Shown: positions 38,501-48,253 of the stretch, in pieces
Position numbering within the stretch: the stretch's first letter is position 1
Layout of the letters: each line of letters opens with the position of its first letter
Assembly: GCA_039000515.1 (NCBI GenBank)
Contig: JBCFYV010000012.1
Coordinates: 14,882,290-14,946,289 of the forward strand
Source of the DNA: Timema cristinae
Taxonomy: Eukaryota > Arthropoda > Insecta > Phasmatodea > Timematidae
Direction: 5' to 3'
Length of the DNA: 64,000 nucleotides
Made by a program: the position numbers and the translations under genes
The notes under the pieces: model-generated
What the model saw: the letters and a program-made list of their open reading frames with translations, nothing else
What the model was told of the DNA's origin: nothing
Databases searched by the model: none

Positions 38501-38952
38501 GTACCTGTTATGTGCTTATTAAGCTCTGAATGGGTTGTACCTGTTATGTGCTTACTATTAAGCTCTGAATGGGTTTGTACTTTATGTGCTATATTAAGCT
38601 TGAATGGGTTGTACCTGTTATGTTGCTATATTAAGCTCTGAATGGGTTGTACCTGTTATGTGCTTATATTAAGCTCTGAATGGGTTGTACCTGTTTATTC
38701 TTACATTAAGCTCTGATGGTTGTACCTGTATGTGCTCATATTAAGCTTTGAATGGGTTGTACCTGTTATGTGCTTACATTAAGCTCTGATTGGGTTGTAC
38801 CTGTTATGTGCTCATATTAAGCTCTGAATGGGTTGTACCTGTTATGTGCTTATATTAAGCTCTGAATTGGTTGTACCTGTTATGTGCTATATTAAGCTCT
38901 GAATGGGTTGTACTGTTATGTGCTTATATTAAGCTCTGATTGGGTTGTACCT
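35538..38952. repeat. 39-bp minisatellite array, about 88 units
   Basis: The unit reads roughly GGGTTGTACCTGTTATGTGC followed by TTATATTAAGCTCTGAATG, 39 bp in all. It repeats head to tail for about 3.4 kb with few substitutions. Recurrent variants are GCTTATATT versus GCTCATATT, TATACTAAG, ATATTTAGC and GGATTG. Because 39 is divisible by three, one frame can be read as a 13-residue repeat, but frequent 1-2 base indels and other-frame stops make coding very unlikely. Single-base deletions are concentrated at about 37.4-38.75 kb. Both borders are sharp: unique sequence ends at 35537 and resumes with CTCACCCGATTTGG. Confidence 0.97.
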
Positions 38953-39039
38953 CACCCGATTTGGCTTCACACGAATACAAGTTTTGAGCGATATTTGTTA
39001 AATCTTAAACCTTTAGAACATAACATTTAAAAAATGTAT

Positions 39040-39235
39040 CACGTCTTATTTCTTGACTGGCCTGTGCACATTTTATCACACTATTGGCTTAGGATGAGAA
39101 AGATAGAATTATAGAGTAAGTGTACTTATATTTGAATCGAGGAAAAGTTATCAACAATTTTGGAAGACAAATCACCTTGAATACACGCAGCTGAGAATTG
39201 AGCCCCGACCTCTAAGTCACAGAAAAACCAGATCA
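39040..39235 (-). mobile_element. SINE type A, decayed, just after the minisatellite
   Basis: CACGTCTTATTTCTTGACTG, GGCTTAGGATGAGAAAGATA, ATACACGCAGCTGAGAATTG and AGCCCCGACCTCTAAGTCA are in antisense type A order. It begins about 90 bp beyond the end of the 39-bp array. Confidence 0.6.
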
Positions 39236-40039
39236 AATGAAGTTGAAGTTTATTCCACGTGAAGTTTTTATAATCTTTATATGGAAGTTGTGTAATGTCC
39301 TCTGAGCATTTAAAAAGTTACGATGACAAGTGTATTATATATATTATGTTTTAATTTCTAGCAATTATACTGTAGACTAACGTTTCTTGAGGTAAATTAT
39401 TTTTGTAATTCCCCAGAAAGTGTATATTCATGTTTTCTGAGTATCAAACTGTGAGACGCAATACTAAATGAAATGGTGTGGTTGGGGAAGGGGAGAGGGG
39501 GAACAGTGAAAGGTCAAGCAGAGACGGGTGAACCGTAATCAAGCGCCTAATGAGGTGAGGAGATCCTTCTTTCTCTCTCTTCCACCTTATAAGCACTCTA
39601 CCTTCTAAAAGCAACGTACCCTCGGCCTAGCATCATGTAAACTTCACACTTTGGTACGAGGAAAAAAATAATTAAAAAAAGTAAATCATTATGGTGCCTT
39701 AAGGAGATCTCTTTAAATGTATTTAATAATATATTTTATTTAGGGAAGGATATACATATAAAATTGAAACATGTTTATTCAATTTTATTTTAATGACCTG
39801 GAAATACTTATTAAGGTAAAACACAAATGTATTCACTAGTCTAAAACCTGTTAAAATCGTTTGTAAATTTAATTTTACACTTAAAACTAAATATTTAAAG
39901 GGAATATATTTTATTCAAAACAAACAATTTTTTTTTTTACTTCAGTGTTTTAAGATCTTATGAGGAGATATTCTAATATTAGACAAATCCATGCTTAGTT
40001 TATTTAACGCCAGCTTAAGTGAACCCGTGGACAAAAGCA

Positions 40040-40235
40040 CCCAGATCATACGGCCTGGTTTGCCGATGACGGATTAACGGTGGCTGGATGAACTGATAAT
40101 TAAATAAAATTAATGGTTTCCTACTCTCTCTTCATGAAAGTTCGGGTGTATTTCCTTTACATTTTTTTTTCCTATCCTTATTTCAATAGCGTAATTAAAA
40201 TGTGATATCCCGAACGGGTACTAAGATGAAGTTAA
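40040..40235 (+). mobile_element. SINE type A, decayed
   Basis: ATACGGCCTGGTTTGCCGAT, GGTTTCCTACTCTCTCTTCA, AATAGCGTAATTAAAATG and ATCCCGAACGGGTACTAAGA follow type A order. The B box is degraded. Confidence 0.6.
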
Positions 40236-40539
40236 ATTTATGTTTAAATCTTTAAATTTTAAGGCAATTTGTGCAGGAAATGCTTCATTAAAATGTATTT
40301 TCATTTCCCATTTAGTGATAAAAAAATTAAAATGAATTAACGTTTAGTGATAAAACACTTAATAACTTATTTGTGACTTTATAGATTGTGATAAAATCCT
40401 CTAAATGTGTACACGGATGTATTATTTAACAAATTGTTCATCCAACTGGAAATGCACACTTATAAATGTAACTTTGAAATATATTTATACGTATTAATCT
40501 AAACACACAATATAAATGTGTATAATTGGTCCAATAAAA

Positions 40540-40790
40540 GTATTAAGATATTAGAAGATGAAAGAGGTTACAATCTCACAGGTAATGGTGCAATGCAAAT
40601 AGAAGCCACTAGAACCAGTTTCAAGGTATTTGCTGGTAAGTCCAGTGGGAATAGACCACTGGGAAGACCTAGGCACAGATGTAAGATAACATTAGATACC
40701 TGAAAGAGATAGGGTGTAATGAGGAGACAGACTATAGACTAACTCAAGATATGGATAGAACTAGCTCAAAATATGAATAAATGACGTTCT
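40540..40790 (+). pseudogene. Decayed non-LTR retrotransposon, extreme C-terminus
   Basis: The frame ending near 40703 reads GNRPLGRPRHRCKITLDT. After a one-base shift it continues LKEIGCNEE and DYRLTQDMDR. This corresponds to the common insect LINE ending GKRPLGRPRRRW...LKEIG...DWI-LAQDRD. It is a short, dead 3' fragment, and a different ending from the copy 600 bp downstream. Confidence 0.75.
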
Positions 40791-40999
40791 TTTTTAGGTG
40801 TGACAATGTACTTTAGCGTTTACAATGCCATCAATTAAGTAAGAGGTTTATTTGTGCAATCAATGTCAGCGTATGCTGTAAGGAAGCTATTTATATTTGT
40901 TTATATTATTTTAGGTAATTACGTGCACTTTCTGACACTACTGATTATATCAGCAAACGACTCATTAACTAACTTTAATCTCTAACAAACACAATGCAT

Positions 41000-41133
41000 A
41001 ACGCCGGCCGTTAATTCTTCACTCTGAAAGGGGAAACCCACAATTCACCAATAATAAGGCTTTCAACTCTTTTGGAAACCAAACACGGAACGCTTATCTC
41101 AGTATAAATACGAGCTACTGATTGAGCTAAGAC
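41000..41133 (-). mobile_element. SINE type D copy
   Basis: On the minus strand GTCTTAGCTCAATCAGTAGC begins a tRNA-Lys-like head. TTGGTGAATTGTGGGTTTCC, CCTTTCAGAGTGAAGAATTA and ACGGCCGGCG follow. The body matches the 7.4-kb copy. Confidence 0.65.
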
Positions 41134-41389
41134 ATCGTATAGTGAGTTATCTATTTTTTTAACGACAACCACTACTAAAAATCACTTACATACATTATTT
41201 ACACACATAGAGAGTTAAATTTTTAAAAAAAATTAGTTATAATTATGTATTCTTTTTTAACTGAGCTAACGTATCAGAATATTATGTGTTGAACCATAAA
41301 TGTTAGTAAAGTTGTCTCTTACAGTTTGCGAGATTAATGAATGGAAATTTTCATATGTGAGTAAGTAAACTAAACGAGCTCATTCAACA

Positions 41390-42120
41390 ATGAATGGGAA
41401 GAAGTGTTGGCACGGTAGGGAATGAGGTTATTTGTAAGGAAGAGTGAGATGGTGATCACGACAATGAAAGACAGGTATACAACTGGCGTGACAGAGAGGG
41501 GAGAAATTTAAGATAATAAAAAATGTCAAGTATCTAGGCAGTATTATAGAGGAGAGTAGAAGGAAAAGAAGAGAAATAAGTGAAAAAGGAAGGGACATTG
41601 GAGGCATTCATAAGAAGTGTGAGAAGCCTTATTTGGAGCAGGGATATGCCAAACAAGAGCAAGGGCGTGATATATAATGTCTATACCTACCTGTATTGAC
41701 GTACGCTGCAGAAACGTAGGTAATGAAGGAACAGGATGAAAGCAGAATGCAGGACAGTGAAATTATATTTCTGAGAAGCAGGATTGGTGTGACAACATTT
41801 GACAGGATGAGAATATAGAGCGTAAGAGGAATATTAAAGGAAAAGCCAGTCCAGGAGAGGATAAAGAAGGTATGACTAAAGTGTTATGGCCATTTGGAAG
41901 AATGTAGAGAGCAAGGATGGCCAGGGGGATGCTGGATATGGAGGTGGGAAGTAGGAGGCCGAGATTAAGACAAAGGTACAAATGGCTGAATGGAGAAAGA
42001 AGGGGTATGGAGGAGAGAGGAGAAGACTGGACCAAGGTGGGGGGAGAGAGGTGGTGGGAGTAAAGGAAACTTTGGTGAGGTTTATGTTCCAAACATAACC
42101 AGCCAGTGGCCGGAAGCTTT
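41390..42120 (+). pseudogene. Decayed non-LTR retrotransposon, reverse-transcriptase C-terminal region
   Basis: Reading across frameshifts and stops gives KYLGSIIEE (41528-41554) and then LTYAAET (from 41696), followed by a TAG where TGG would complete the usual YG-ETW motif. Next come DESRMQ, FLRSRIGV and FDRMR. This motif series (KYLGS, LTYG-ETW, LRR-G-R-DR-RN) marks the end of many insect LINE polymerases. The copy is dead. It runs into a (TTA)n tail at 42121, consistent with a 3' end. The clade was not determined. Confidence 0.75.
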
Positions 42121-42190
42121 TTATTATTATTATTTTATTATTATTATTATTATCATCATTTTTTTATTTTTATTATTTATTATTTATTAT
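42119..42190. repeat. (TTA)n tract between LINE fragment and SINE
   Basis: TTATTATTA with interruptions. It forms the junction of a plus-strand LINE 3' end and a minus-strand SINE tail, so both A/T-rich tails may contribute. Confidence 0.9.
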
Positions 42191-42455
42191 AGCACTGCAT
42201 CTTACTACCCGTCCGGGTAGTGTGTAGTGGTAGAGTGATTGTGAGGTGAATTGGAGGACCTACAGCTTAACATGGGATCCGAACCACTGTGGAGGCCTGG
42301 CATTCCACACATTCACAGGTTGTGATTAATACACGTCTTGTCAGAGGTGAAGGAAGGGTTTGGTAACCAGGTAAATTTTCGCTGGGACCGAGGATTGAAA
42401 CCCGGACCCCTAGCACTGAAGTCTGAAACCTTACCCTAGACCACCAGGTCACCTG
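42190..42455 (-). mobile_element. SINE type B, near full length
   Basis: On the minus strand it runs from AGGTGACCTGGTGGTCTAGG through GGGTTTCAATCC and the CAAGACGTGTATTAATCACA body to CGGGTAGTAAGATGCAGTGC. Its tail meets the (TTA)n tract behind the LINE fragment, suggesting insertion into that tail. Confidence 0.88.
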
Positions 42456-42929
42456 GAAGCTGTTTATGATGATGGTGATGAGTAAACAAAGTAGTAAGCA
42501 CAAGATATAATCCAACCATAGAATAAAAAAATGTTACACGTTTATTGACTGTATCGTTATTTGCTTGGCAACCATGCAGACGTTGATCTAATCTGGTTTA
42601 CCGCTGATGGGGAGGTCGATATTATAATCCTGGCAGGGTGTACTAAAGTATATTTCACTCTATATTTCCATGCAAATGTTGATACGTTTCTTATGAACTC
42701 TAATTTACTTAGACCTACCCCATAGTTGTAATTAATTGTGGAAAATGTGGATGGGTAATAAGACACTAAAAATATAATGATAAACTATCTAGTTTGCACT
42801 CTTGGCTGATTTGGGGCCGTTTGATATTTTTTCTCTTGTGATAAGCCTTCACTAAGACTATTTTTAATTTTAATTTACAAGCATAATACATATAATTATA
42901 TCACAGGTTTTCTAGTTAATTAAACTGTT

Positions 42930-43142
42930 GAGCTCGACCGCCGAGGACGGGGAGATTAAGGTTCGTCTCTCGGTCGGATGAACTGGGGGGTTCCTAAATG
43001 GTTTTCCACTCTCCCTCCACGCAAATGTGGATTCGCTTCCTCTAATTAAACCTTCCCAATTCCAATCCATTAGCGTAATTAGTACTTAAAGCGTATAAAC
43101 CCGAACGGGTAATAATACATGGTGCTAAATAATAATAATTTA
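42930..43142 (+). mobile_element. SINE type A, upstream of the Rox8 exon
   Basis: It begins partway into the tRNA-like head (AGCTCGACCGCCGAGGACGG) and has a B-box-like GGTTCGTCTC. It continues AAATGGTTTTCCACTCTCCC, CATTAGCGTAATTAGTACTT and AACCCGAACGGGTAATAATA, ending in (AATA)n. It is well preserved. Confidence 0.9.
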
Positions 43143-43766
43143 AACTGTGTGTACATTTTTATAAAATTGTTGGTTGTTTATTAAGTACAACCACTTAAAC
43201 TGTCTTATCAAAGAGATTATGATGAAAAGGATTGTATTAAATGATTGAGTCAGCATTATAATGCTGAATATTGAAGGTATCAAAAGGTCCTGAACAATTT
43301 TATGTTGTTTCTTGATTGAGGATAAGGAAATAGCTCTGGCTCTTAGATAGGTATACTACTCGTGAGCTAAATCGAGTGGTAATATTCTACCACCACTTTC
43401 ATAGTCTAGATTTTTTTTTAAACTAGTGTAAATTATCTTTAATTATTAATTATTTAACTATTCACTATTAACAAATTGTAACTAGCAATAACAATATTAG
43501 AGTAGAGATTATGACTATAGTACAGTAGATAAATTCATGCTATTACTCGGTCAATAAGTGGTTGTTATCTCGCCTGCTGTCCTGGAATGTAAAATTCAGA
43601 ATATACAGAACAATAGGTTTACCGGTTGTTCGTTGTGGGTGTAAAACGTGCTATCTCACTTTACATGACATTTTCTCCTGTACACTTAATTTACAATAGA
43701 TGCTTACCTGAGCCATTCTCCAATAGAATTCTGTGCCGAGTGTGACGGACTGAAGTGAGAATATCT

Positions 43767-43791
43767 CTAACTGATGCCGGTTTTGTTCCAG
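43767..43791 (+). promoter_or_regulatory. 3' splice site of the Rox8 exon
   Basis: A CTAAC branch-point-like motif (candidate A at 43770) lies about 20 nt before a short pyrimidine stretch ending in TTCCAG. The first exon base is 43792. The position agrees with where protein similarity to RRM3 begins. The branch point is inferred from the yUnAy consensus. Confidence 0.75.
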
Positions 43792-43972
43792 TTAATGCGA
43801 AGCCCCTGACGTTTGACGAGGTGTACAACCAGTCGAGCCCCACCAACTGTACGGTGTACTGCGGTGGGCTGACCAACGGCCTCACCGAGGAGCTTATGCA
43901 GAAGACCTTCTCGCCCTTCGGTAACATCCAGGAGATCAGAGTCTTCAAGGACAAGGGCTATGCCTTCGTCAG
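43792..43972 (+). CDS. Rox8: Internal exon of TIA-1/TIAR-type RNA-binding protein (Rox8), first part of RRM3
   Basis: TIA-1/TIAR/Rox8 proteins bind U-rich RNA through three RRMs and act in alternative splicing, mRNA stability and stress-granule translational silencing. The exon encodes about 60 residues. It opens with the inter-RRM linker ([15 protein letters not shown]), continues with the RNP2 strand TVYCGG, then the helix [14 protein letters not shown], then [15 protein letters not shown]. This is RRM3 up to the penultimate residue of RNP1 (KGYAFVRF), so the intron cuts RNP1 just before its final aromatic residue. The first codon is completed by the first two exon bases, and the last arginine codon is split after AG. 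A TTTTGTTCCAG acceptor and an AG/GTGAGT donor flank it. An in-frame TGA directly after the donor supports splicing here. The exon is clearly more GC-rich than its flanks. No RRM1, RRM2 or second-half RRM3 exon was recognised, so this is one exon of a gene with long introns. Family assignment is firm; the symbol follows the fly orthologue. Confidence 0.93.
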
Positions 43973-43979
43973 GTGAGTC
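43971..43979 (+). promoter_or_regulatory. 5' splice site of the Rox8 exon
   Basis: CAG/GTGAGTC is a near-perfect metazoan donor site. Reading through it meets TGA at once, so the reading frame must leave here. RRM3 similarity stops at the same place, one residue short of a complete RNP1. Confidence 0.9.
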
Positions 43980-44094
43980 ACGTCCTATCTTAATAATTTA
44001 AAGGGCTATTTCCACGAAATATTCTAGCAGTACTGCTTAGTGGTATACCATACGGATACCTTTTATAATAAATAATATATAAAAATAAATTATT

Positions 44095-44390
44095 ATTATT
44101 ATTATTATTACCACCGTGTCTAAATACCCATTCGGGTTATATGCACTTACGCTAATGTGTAGTGGTAGGGTGATTGTGAGATGAAATGGAGGACCCTCAG
44201 TTTATCGTGGGATCCGAACCACGGTGTAGGCCTGGCATTCCCCACATTCACAAGTTGTGATTAATACACTTCTTGTCAGAGGTGGAGGAAGGGTTTGGTA
44301 ATCAGATGAATCTGTGCCGGAACCTAGGAATGAACCCTGGAACCCAGCACTAAAGTCCGATACCTTAACCCTAGACAACCAGGTCACCGA
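44095..44390 (-). mobile_element. SINE type B, full length, in the intron just after the Rox8 exon
   Basis: The minus strand reads GGTGACCTGGTTGTCTAGGG at its head, the CAAGAAGTGTATTAATCACA body, and CGAATGGGTATTTAGACACG at its tail before an (AAT)n run. It lies only about 120 bp downstream of the exon donor site. Confidence 0.88.
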
Positions 44391-44810
44391 TCTTTATATA
44401 TAAATAGCTGTGCTTCCATGGGGTTGACATGCAAAAATATATTGAGATTATTGGCAGCGTGACAGCAGCGCTGTTATAGGCTATTTAACAATGCTACTCA
44501 GCCACACCACTAAAGAGTTTGATGAATGTTGGCTCTAAAGAGTTTCATACACAAACAGATTTGTGTAAGCCATTATGGTGCAACATTTGACCTCAAACAC
44601 TGTTCGACCAAATAACTATCGCAAATAATATTCTTAGCTTAGTGGCAGTTGATCAAGAGTGGAAGAGTGATGTGTATCCACATTTATTGCGTGTTTTTTC
44701 GGATGTAAGTAAAATGCAAAATAAATTATATAATCTTACACTTTTAGGATTTTTTATTAAGTACGCTGTAGCCAGCATTATTTAAAATCGCACTTTCGAT
44801 ATATCTTTAG

Positions 44811-45030
44811 CACCACTTCTCACTACCGGTTCGGGTTATACGCTTATGTACTAATTACACTAATGGTTTTAGGGATTTGTGAGGTTATATTTATAGGAAG
44901 TGTGAAGGCCGATTGGAAAACCATTTTGGTAAAACCTCCCACAGTACAATTGACCGAGATCTCCCCGCCACCGTCAGTCCAGACTGCTGTAATACTATAG
45001 CGTTAGAACACGTGGCCACAGAGACGGGGT
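44811..45030 (-). mobile_element. SINE type A
   Basis: AGCACCACTTCTCACTACCG begins the antisense tail. GGTTCGGGTTATACGCTTAT, GATTGGAAAACCATTTTGG, GATCTCCCCGCCACCGTCAG and AACACGTGGCCACAGAGA follow. It is nearly full length. Confidence 0.8.
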
Positions 45031-45047
45031 TCTATTTATTTATTGTC

Positions 45048-45348
45048 GCCACGTTTCACTGCCCGTTTGAGTTATACGCATATTAGCTAGCTACGCTAAG
45101 AGATTTGGAGTTTCCGGGGGGATATCCATTGGATGTAAAGTCCCGAAGGGTGACTCCAGCAGTACCGGAGATAGGAATTAGCTAGCTTTAACCTAGAGGA
45201 AGTGTATACAAATTTTCATGGAAGGAAAGTGGAAAAGTTTCATAAGACGGTCGACCATAACTATAGCCCCAATCCTCTCTACAATGGCAGGGCCATATAT
45301 TTCTAGAATGACGACCTAGACTTCTCGACCACTGAAGTGGTTCAAATT
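45048..45348 (-). mobile_element. SINE type A with an internal insertion
   Basis: ACGTTTCACTGCCCGTTTGA is the antisense tail and TCTCGACCACTGAAGTGG the head. In the middle, ATTAGCTAGCT occurs as an 11-bp direct repeat at 45082-45092 and 45177-45187. The stretch between includes a GC-rich segment absent from other copies. Confidence 0.7.
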
Positions 45349-45349
45349 G

Positions 45350-46690
45350 CTGTTTATGTACACTTCACTTTTTACCTTCCAAATTTCGATATACGCAATT
45401 ATAAGCTCTCTATAAGGTTGAAATCATCATAGAACGAAATAAACTATGTGGGCTGTATAGAAGCTAGATCTCAAATGTCCAGATGTTGTGTAACAGCACT
45501 CAATCAGACTAACTCAAAATATCAAATAGTTGTGTTACAACAATATATTGTAGAGCAAAATATAAGATCTTAATTTTCAATCTCAAGTGCAACACCTCAA
45601 ATCAACCCATTCAGGGTCAATATCATTTCATAACAGTCAATTATTTGATAGTAAATGGGAGCCCTCAAGACAATGGCCAGATGAGTGGTGTCACTTGAAG
45701 GCCAGCAGCAGATAATTCTATAATAATGCAAACGGGGAATCAAAGTATAAAGGCTCAGTTAGAAAATGTAATTTTGTAGTCAGTGAAGAAAACTTCTTAC
45801 TAGAGTACATGCCCCTGTTCGATTAGGCCAAGGTCCATTAGAAGAACTTAAAAAATTTCTGGACAGTCAAAACATGGGGCCATCTATGAGCTGAAGCAAG
45901 ATTCGTACTTGCATTTTCAAGTCTCCATATATTTTACGTGCACATATATAGTCAGATGTAGCGATATTTCACGCCTAATTCAAGACACTTTTCATGTTTC
46001 CTTCTGGCTACGTGACGCAATGTTTTTAGCAAGTGTTATGCATTGTTCCACTCCGAGCAATATTTATCGCTCACATGTACGAAGCCTTAAGAAGGGTCAA
46101 AGCCCACAATGGTTGGTCAAACTTGCTACAATGTGGGGTTTTAGAGGGAATTTCCACCACGTATAAGAGCAAATGCGTCTTGGTAAGGTCACCCACGGGA
46201 ATCATGAGCCTGATTATGTACACAGGAGGACAACACATCATATCAACGGGAAACTGATGCTTTGTACTCGTAAGTTGGATTTTCTATTGCTGACTCATCA
46301 TAGTTAGACGCTGATTAAACTCATCAGGTTGACGTTCAATCTGTCTGTTTCTTACACGATTACTGCCAAATGCCCTGAACAATGGTAACGGAGTTTGGCA
46401 GGAACATTCCTTATACTCGACTGAACGACATATTATTATGGCTTTGCGATATTATTATCCGCCTACAGATGGTGGCCAACTGAAAAGTGTTTTGTTTAAT
46501 AGTTAATTATATGTTATTTGAATTTAAAATTTTAAGCATTTTTGGTTGAGAAATTTGAGCATATTTATTTGAATGTTTACATATATTGCGAAACATACGC
46601 ATTAAAACAGGGGAGCATCGGTTATTCTGTAGGATAAAAATTTAGTATGGAATATAATAATCAATTGTTATCCAGATAACTTGATAACCA
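45350..46690. other. Mixed-composition intronic DNA, no recognised gene
   Basis: Two overlapping frames of 85 and 74 codons (45909-46166, 46033-46257) lie in a slightly GC-richer patch. Neither resembles a protein I know nor has convincing splice or start context. Confidence 0.4.
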
Positions 46691-46699
46691 AAAAAATAA

Positions 46700-48253
46700 A
46701 TGGTATGGAACTCCGCAAGGACTTTCTCGCTCTAATGTTTTAAAATTGAGATATTCACTCAAAACTCGTAATGTATGTGAAACGAAATAATATACATTAG
46801 CAAACCCAAGCATAAATTGCACTATACATATGTAAAACTTTTATTTCAGTCCCGGTTTTAAATTTTATAATTTTGTTTTAAAGAACTAATGTCCTCATGT
46901 GTATGATTGTACCGATATAAAAGATCAAAGTTGGTCCCACAAGGATCAACACTTCGTATTAAAATTTTCGACATTTCATGCCATCACATTGCTATTAAAT
47001 TCCTCATTTATAAATTTTGACCAATAAAAAATATAAATATTGACTATTGAGTCTAAAACGGATATAGATAATTGTTGTACAAACATTTCTCCTAAGAGGT
47101 TTAAGGAAAAACAACATAAACTTTCAGTGACTTAATTATATTTAATTAATTTGTGGCACTGGATAATTATTATTGCGTTAAAACTTAAGTAGTATCTCTT
47201 TACAACTAAAGCTCACACAATTTTATGAATATATTTGCCAAAATCTCAGAAACTGTTTAATTTATAAAAATATATTTCATATAAAAGTTTTGTATATTTT
47301 TAATAGTACTACAATTTTTCAATGATAAGTTATTTTATATCTCAAATAGTTGCGGAGATACGGAAGTTTCTACTTCTGTAAAATTCCCTAAAAGTCATTT
47401 TTATGGTAAAATGAAATTAGCCAGTTTATTTATAATCTTAATCAACACCAAGATACGAATATTAATCAAAATCGTTAGAGTCAATTTTGAGAAAATTGAT
47501 TTTGTCTCTTTTCTCCCTTTCTTAAACTACTCTTAATTTTAAGTTTAAACAGACAGACGTCATTGCAAAGACCACTTTTTAGGGTTTGGGGGGGTTTTTA
47601 GATGTCAACATCCATCAACATTTCAGGTTAGATTTTCTTTTGCGGTCGCAATACTTTTACCTTTTGTGTTTGAAAAGTGAATATATATATATATATAAGC
47701 GTATAGCTTGATAGTTATTGGTTTTATAAAAAATCTGCTTCTTATAAAATATTTGTATTATAAAGTGACCTACATTTTTGTTAAAAGTAATGTCATATCT
47801 CAAATAGTTTAGGAAAGATTATAGAAAAATATTTTACGCATTAGACCGGAACCCATATCGTCATTTTGCCGAAATATTGGGAGTAGCCATTTTGTTTGGA
47901 ATATCTATAAATGTTTATAAATGAAATTTAATCAAAATCATTAAAGCCGATTTTGAGAAAATCGACTTTTTCTCTTTTTGCCCTATAGTAAACTACTCTC
48001 AATTCTAGGGTTAGATATCCAATTCCAAAATCCCCGCGGAGCAACCCTATGAAAACCCTTGGTACCATGTTTTAGCCCGATCGGTAAAATAGTTTAGGCT
48101 CTAGTTGGGGTACAGACAAACAGATAGACAGAAAGTCAAAAAACACTTTTTTGAATTCGGGGGGTCATGAAATGTCAAGATTCATCAAAATCTTGAGTTA
48201 TATTTTTTTGAGGATCACTATACTTTCTCTTCCTGTAAGATAGCGAGAAAGTA
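46700..48253 (-). repeat. Hairpin-ended interspersed repeat, copy 5 (best preserved)
   Basis: The outer hairpin has TACTTTCTC at 48221-48229 and GAGAAAGTA at 48245-48253. An 11-bp inverted pair, ACTTTCTCGCT at 46721-46731 and AGCGAGAAAGT at 48242-48252, brackets about 1.5 kb. Homology with other copies extends slightly beyond, to GGTATGGAACTCCGC. The GTCTGT-containing core is present twice, near 47552 and 48113. No open frame of note was found, so it is probably non-autonomous. Confidence 0.75.

Noticed and set aside
35538..38952. CRISPR-like array
   Set aside because: Units are contiguous, without unique spacers. It is a eukaryotic minisatellite.
41763..42092. 109-codon minus-strand open frame rich in Ser, Leu and Pro
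   Set aside because: It is antisense to the decayed LINE reverse-transcriptase region, whose purine-rich strand creates the open frame.
46033..46257. 74-codon frame in a slightly GC-richer patch, considered as the next Rox8 exon
   Set aside because: It lacks the expected RRM3 second half and has no matching splice acceptor phase.
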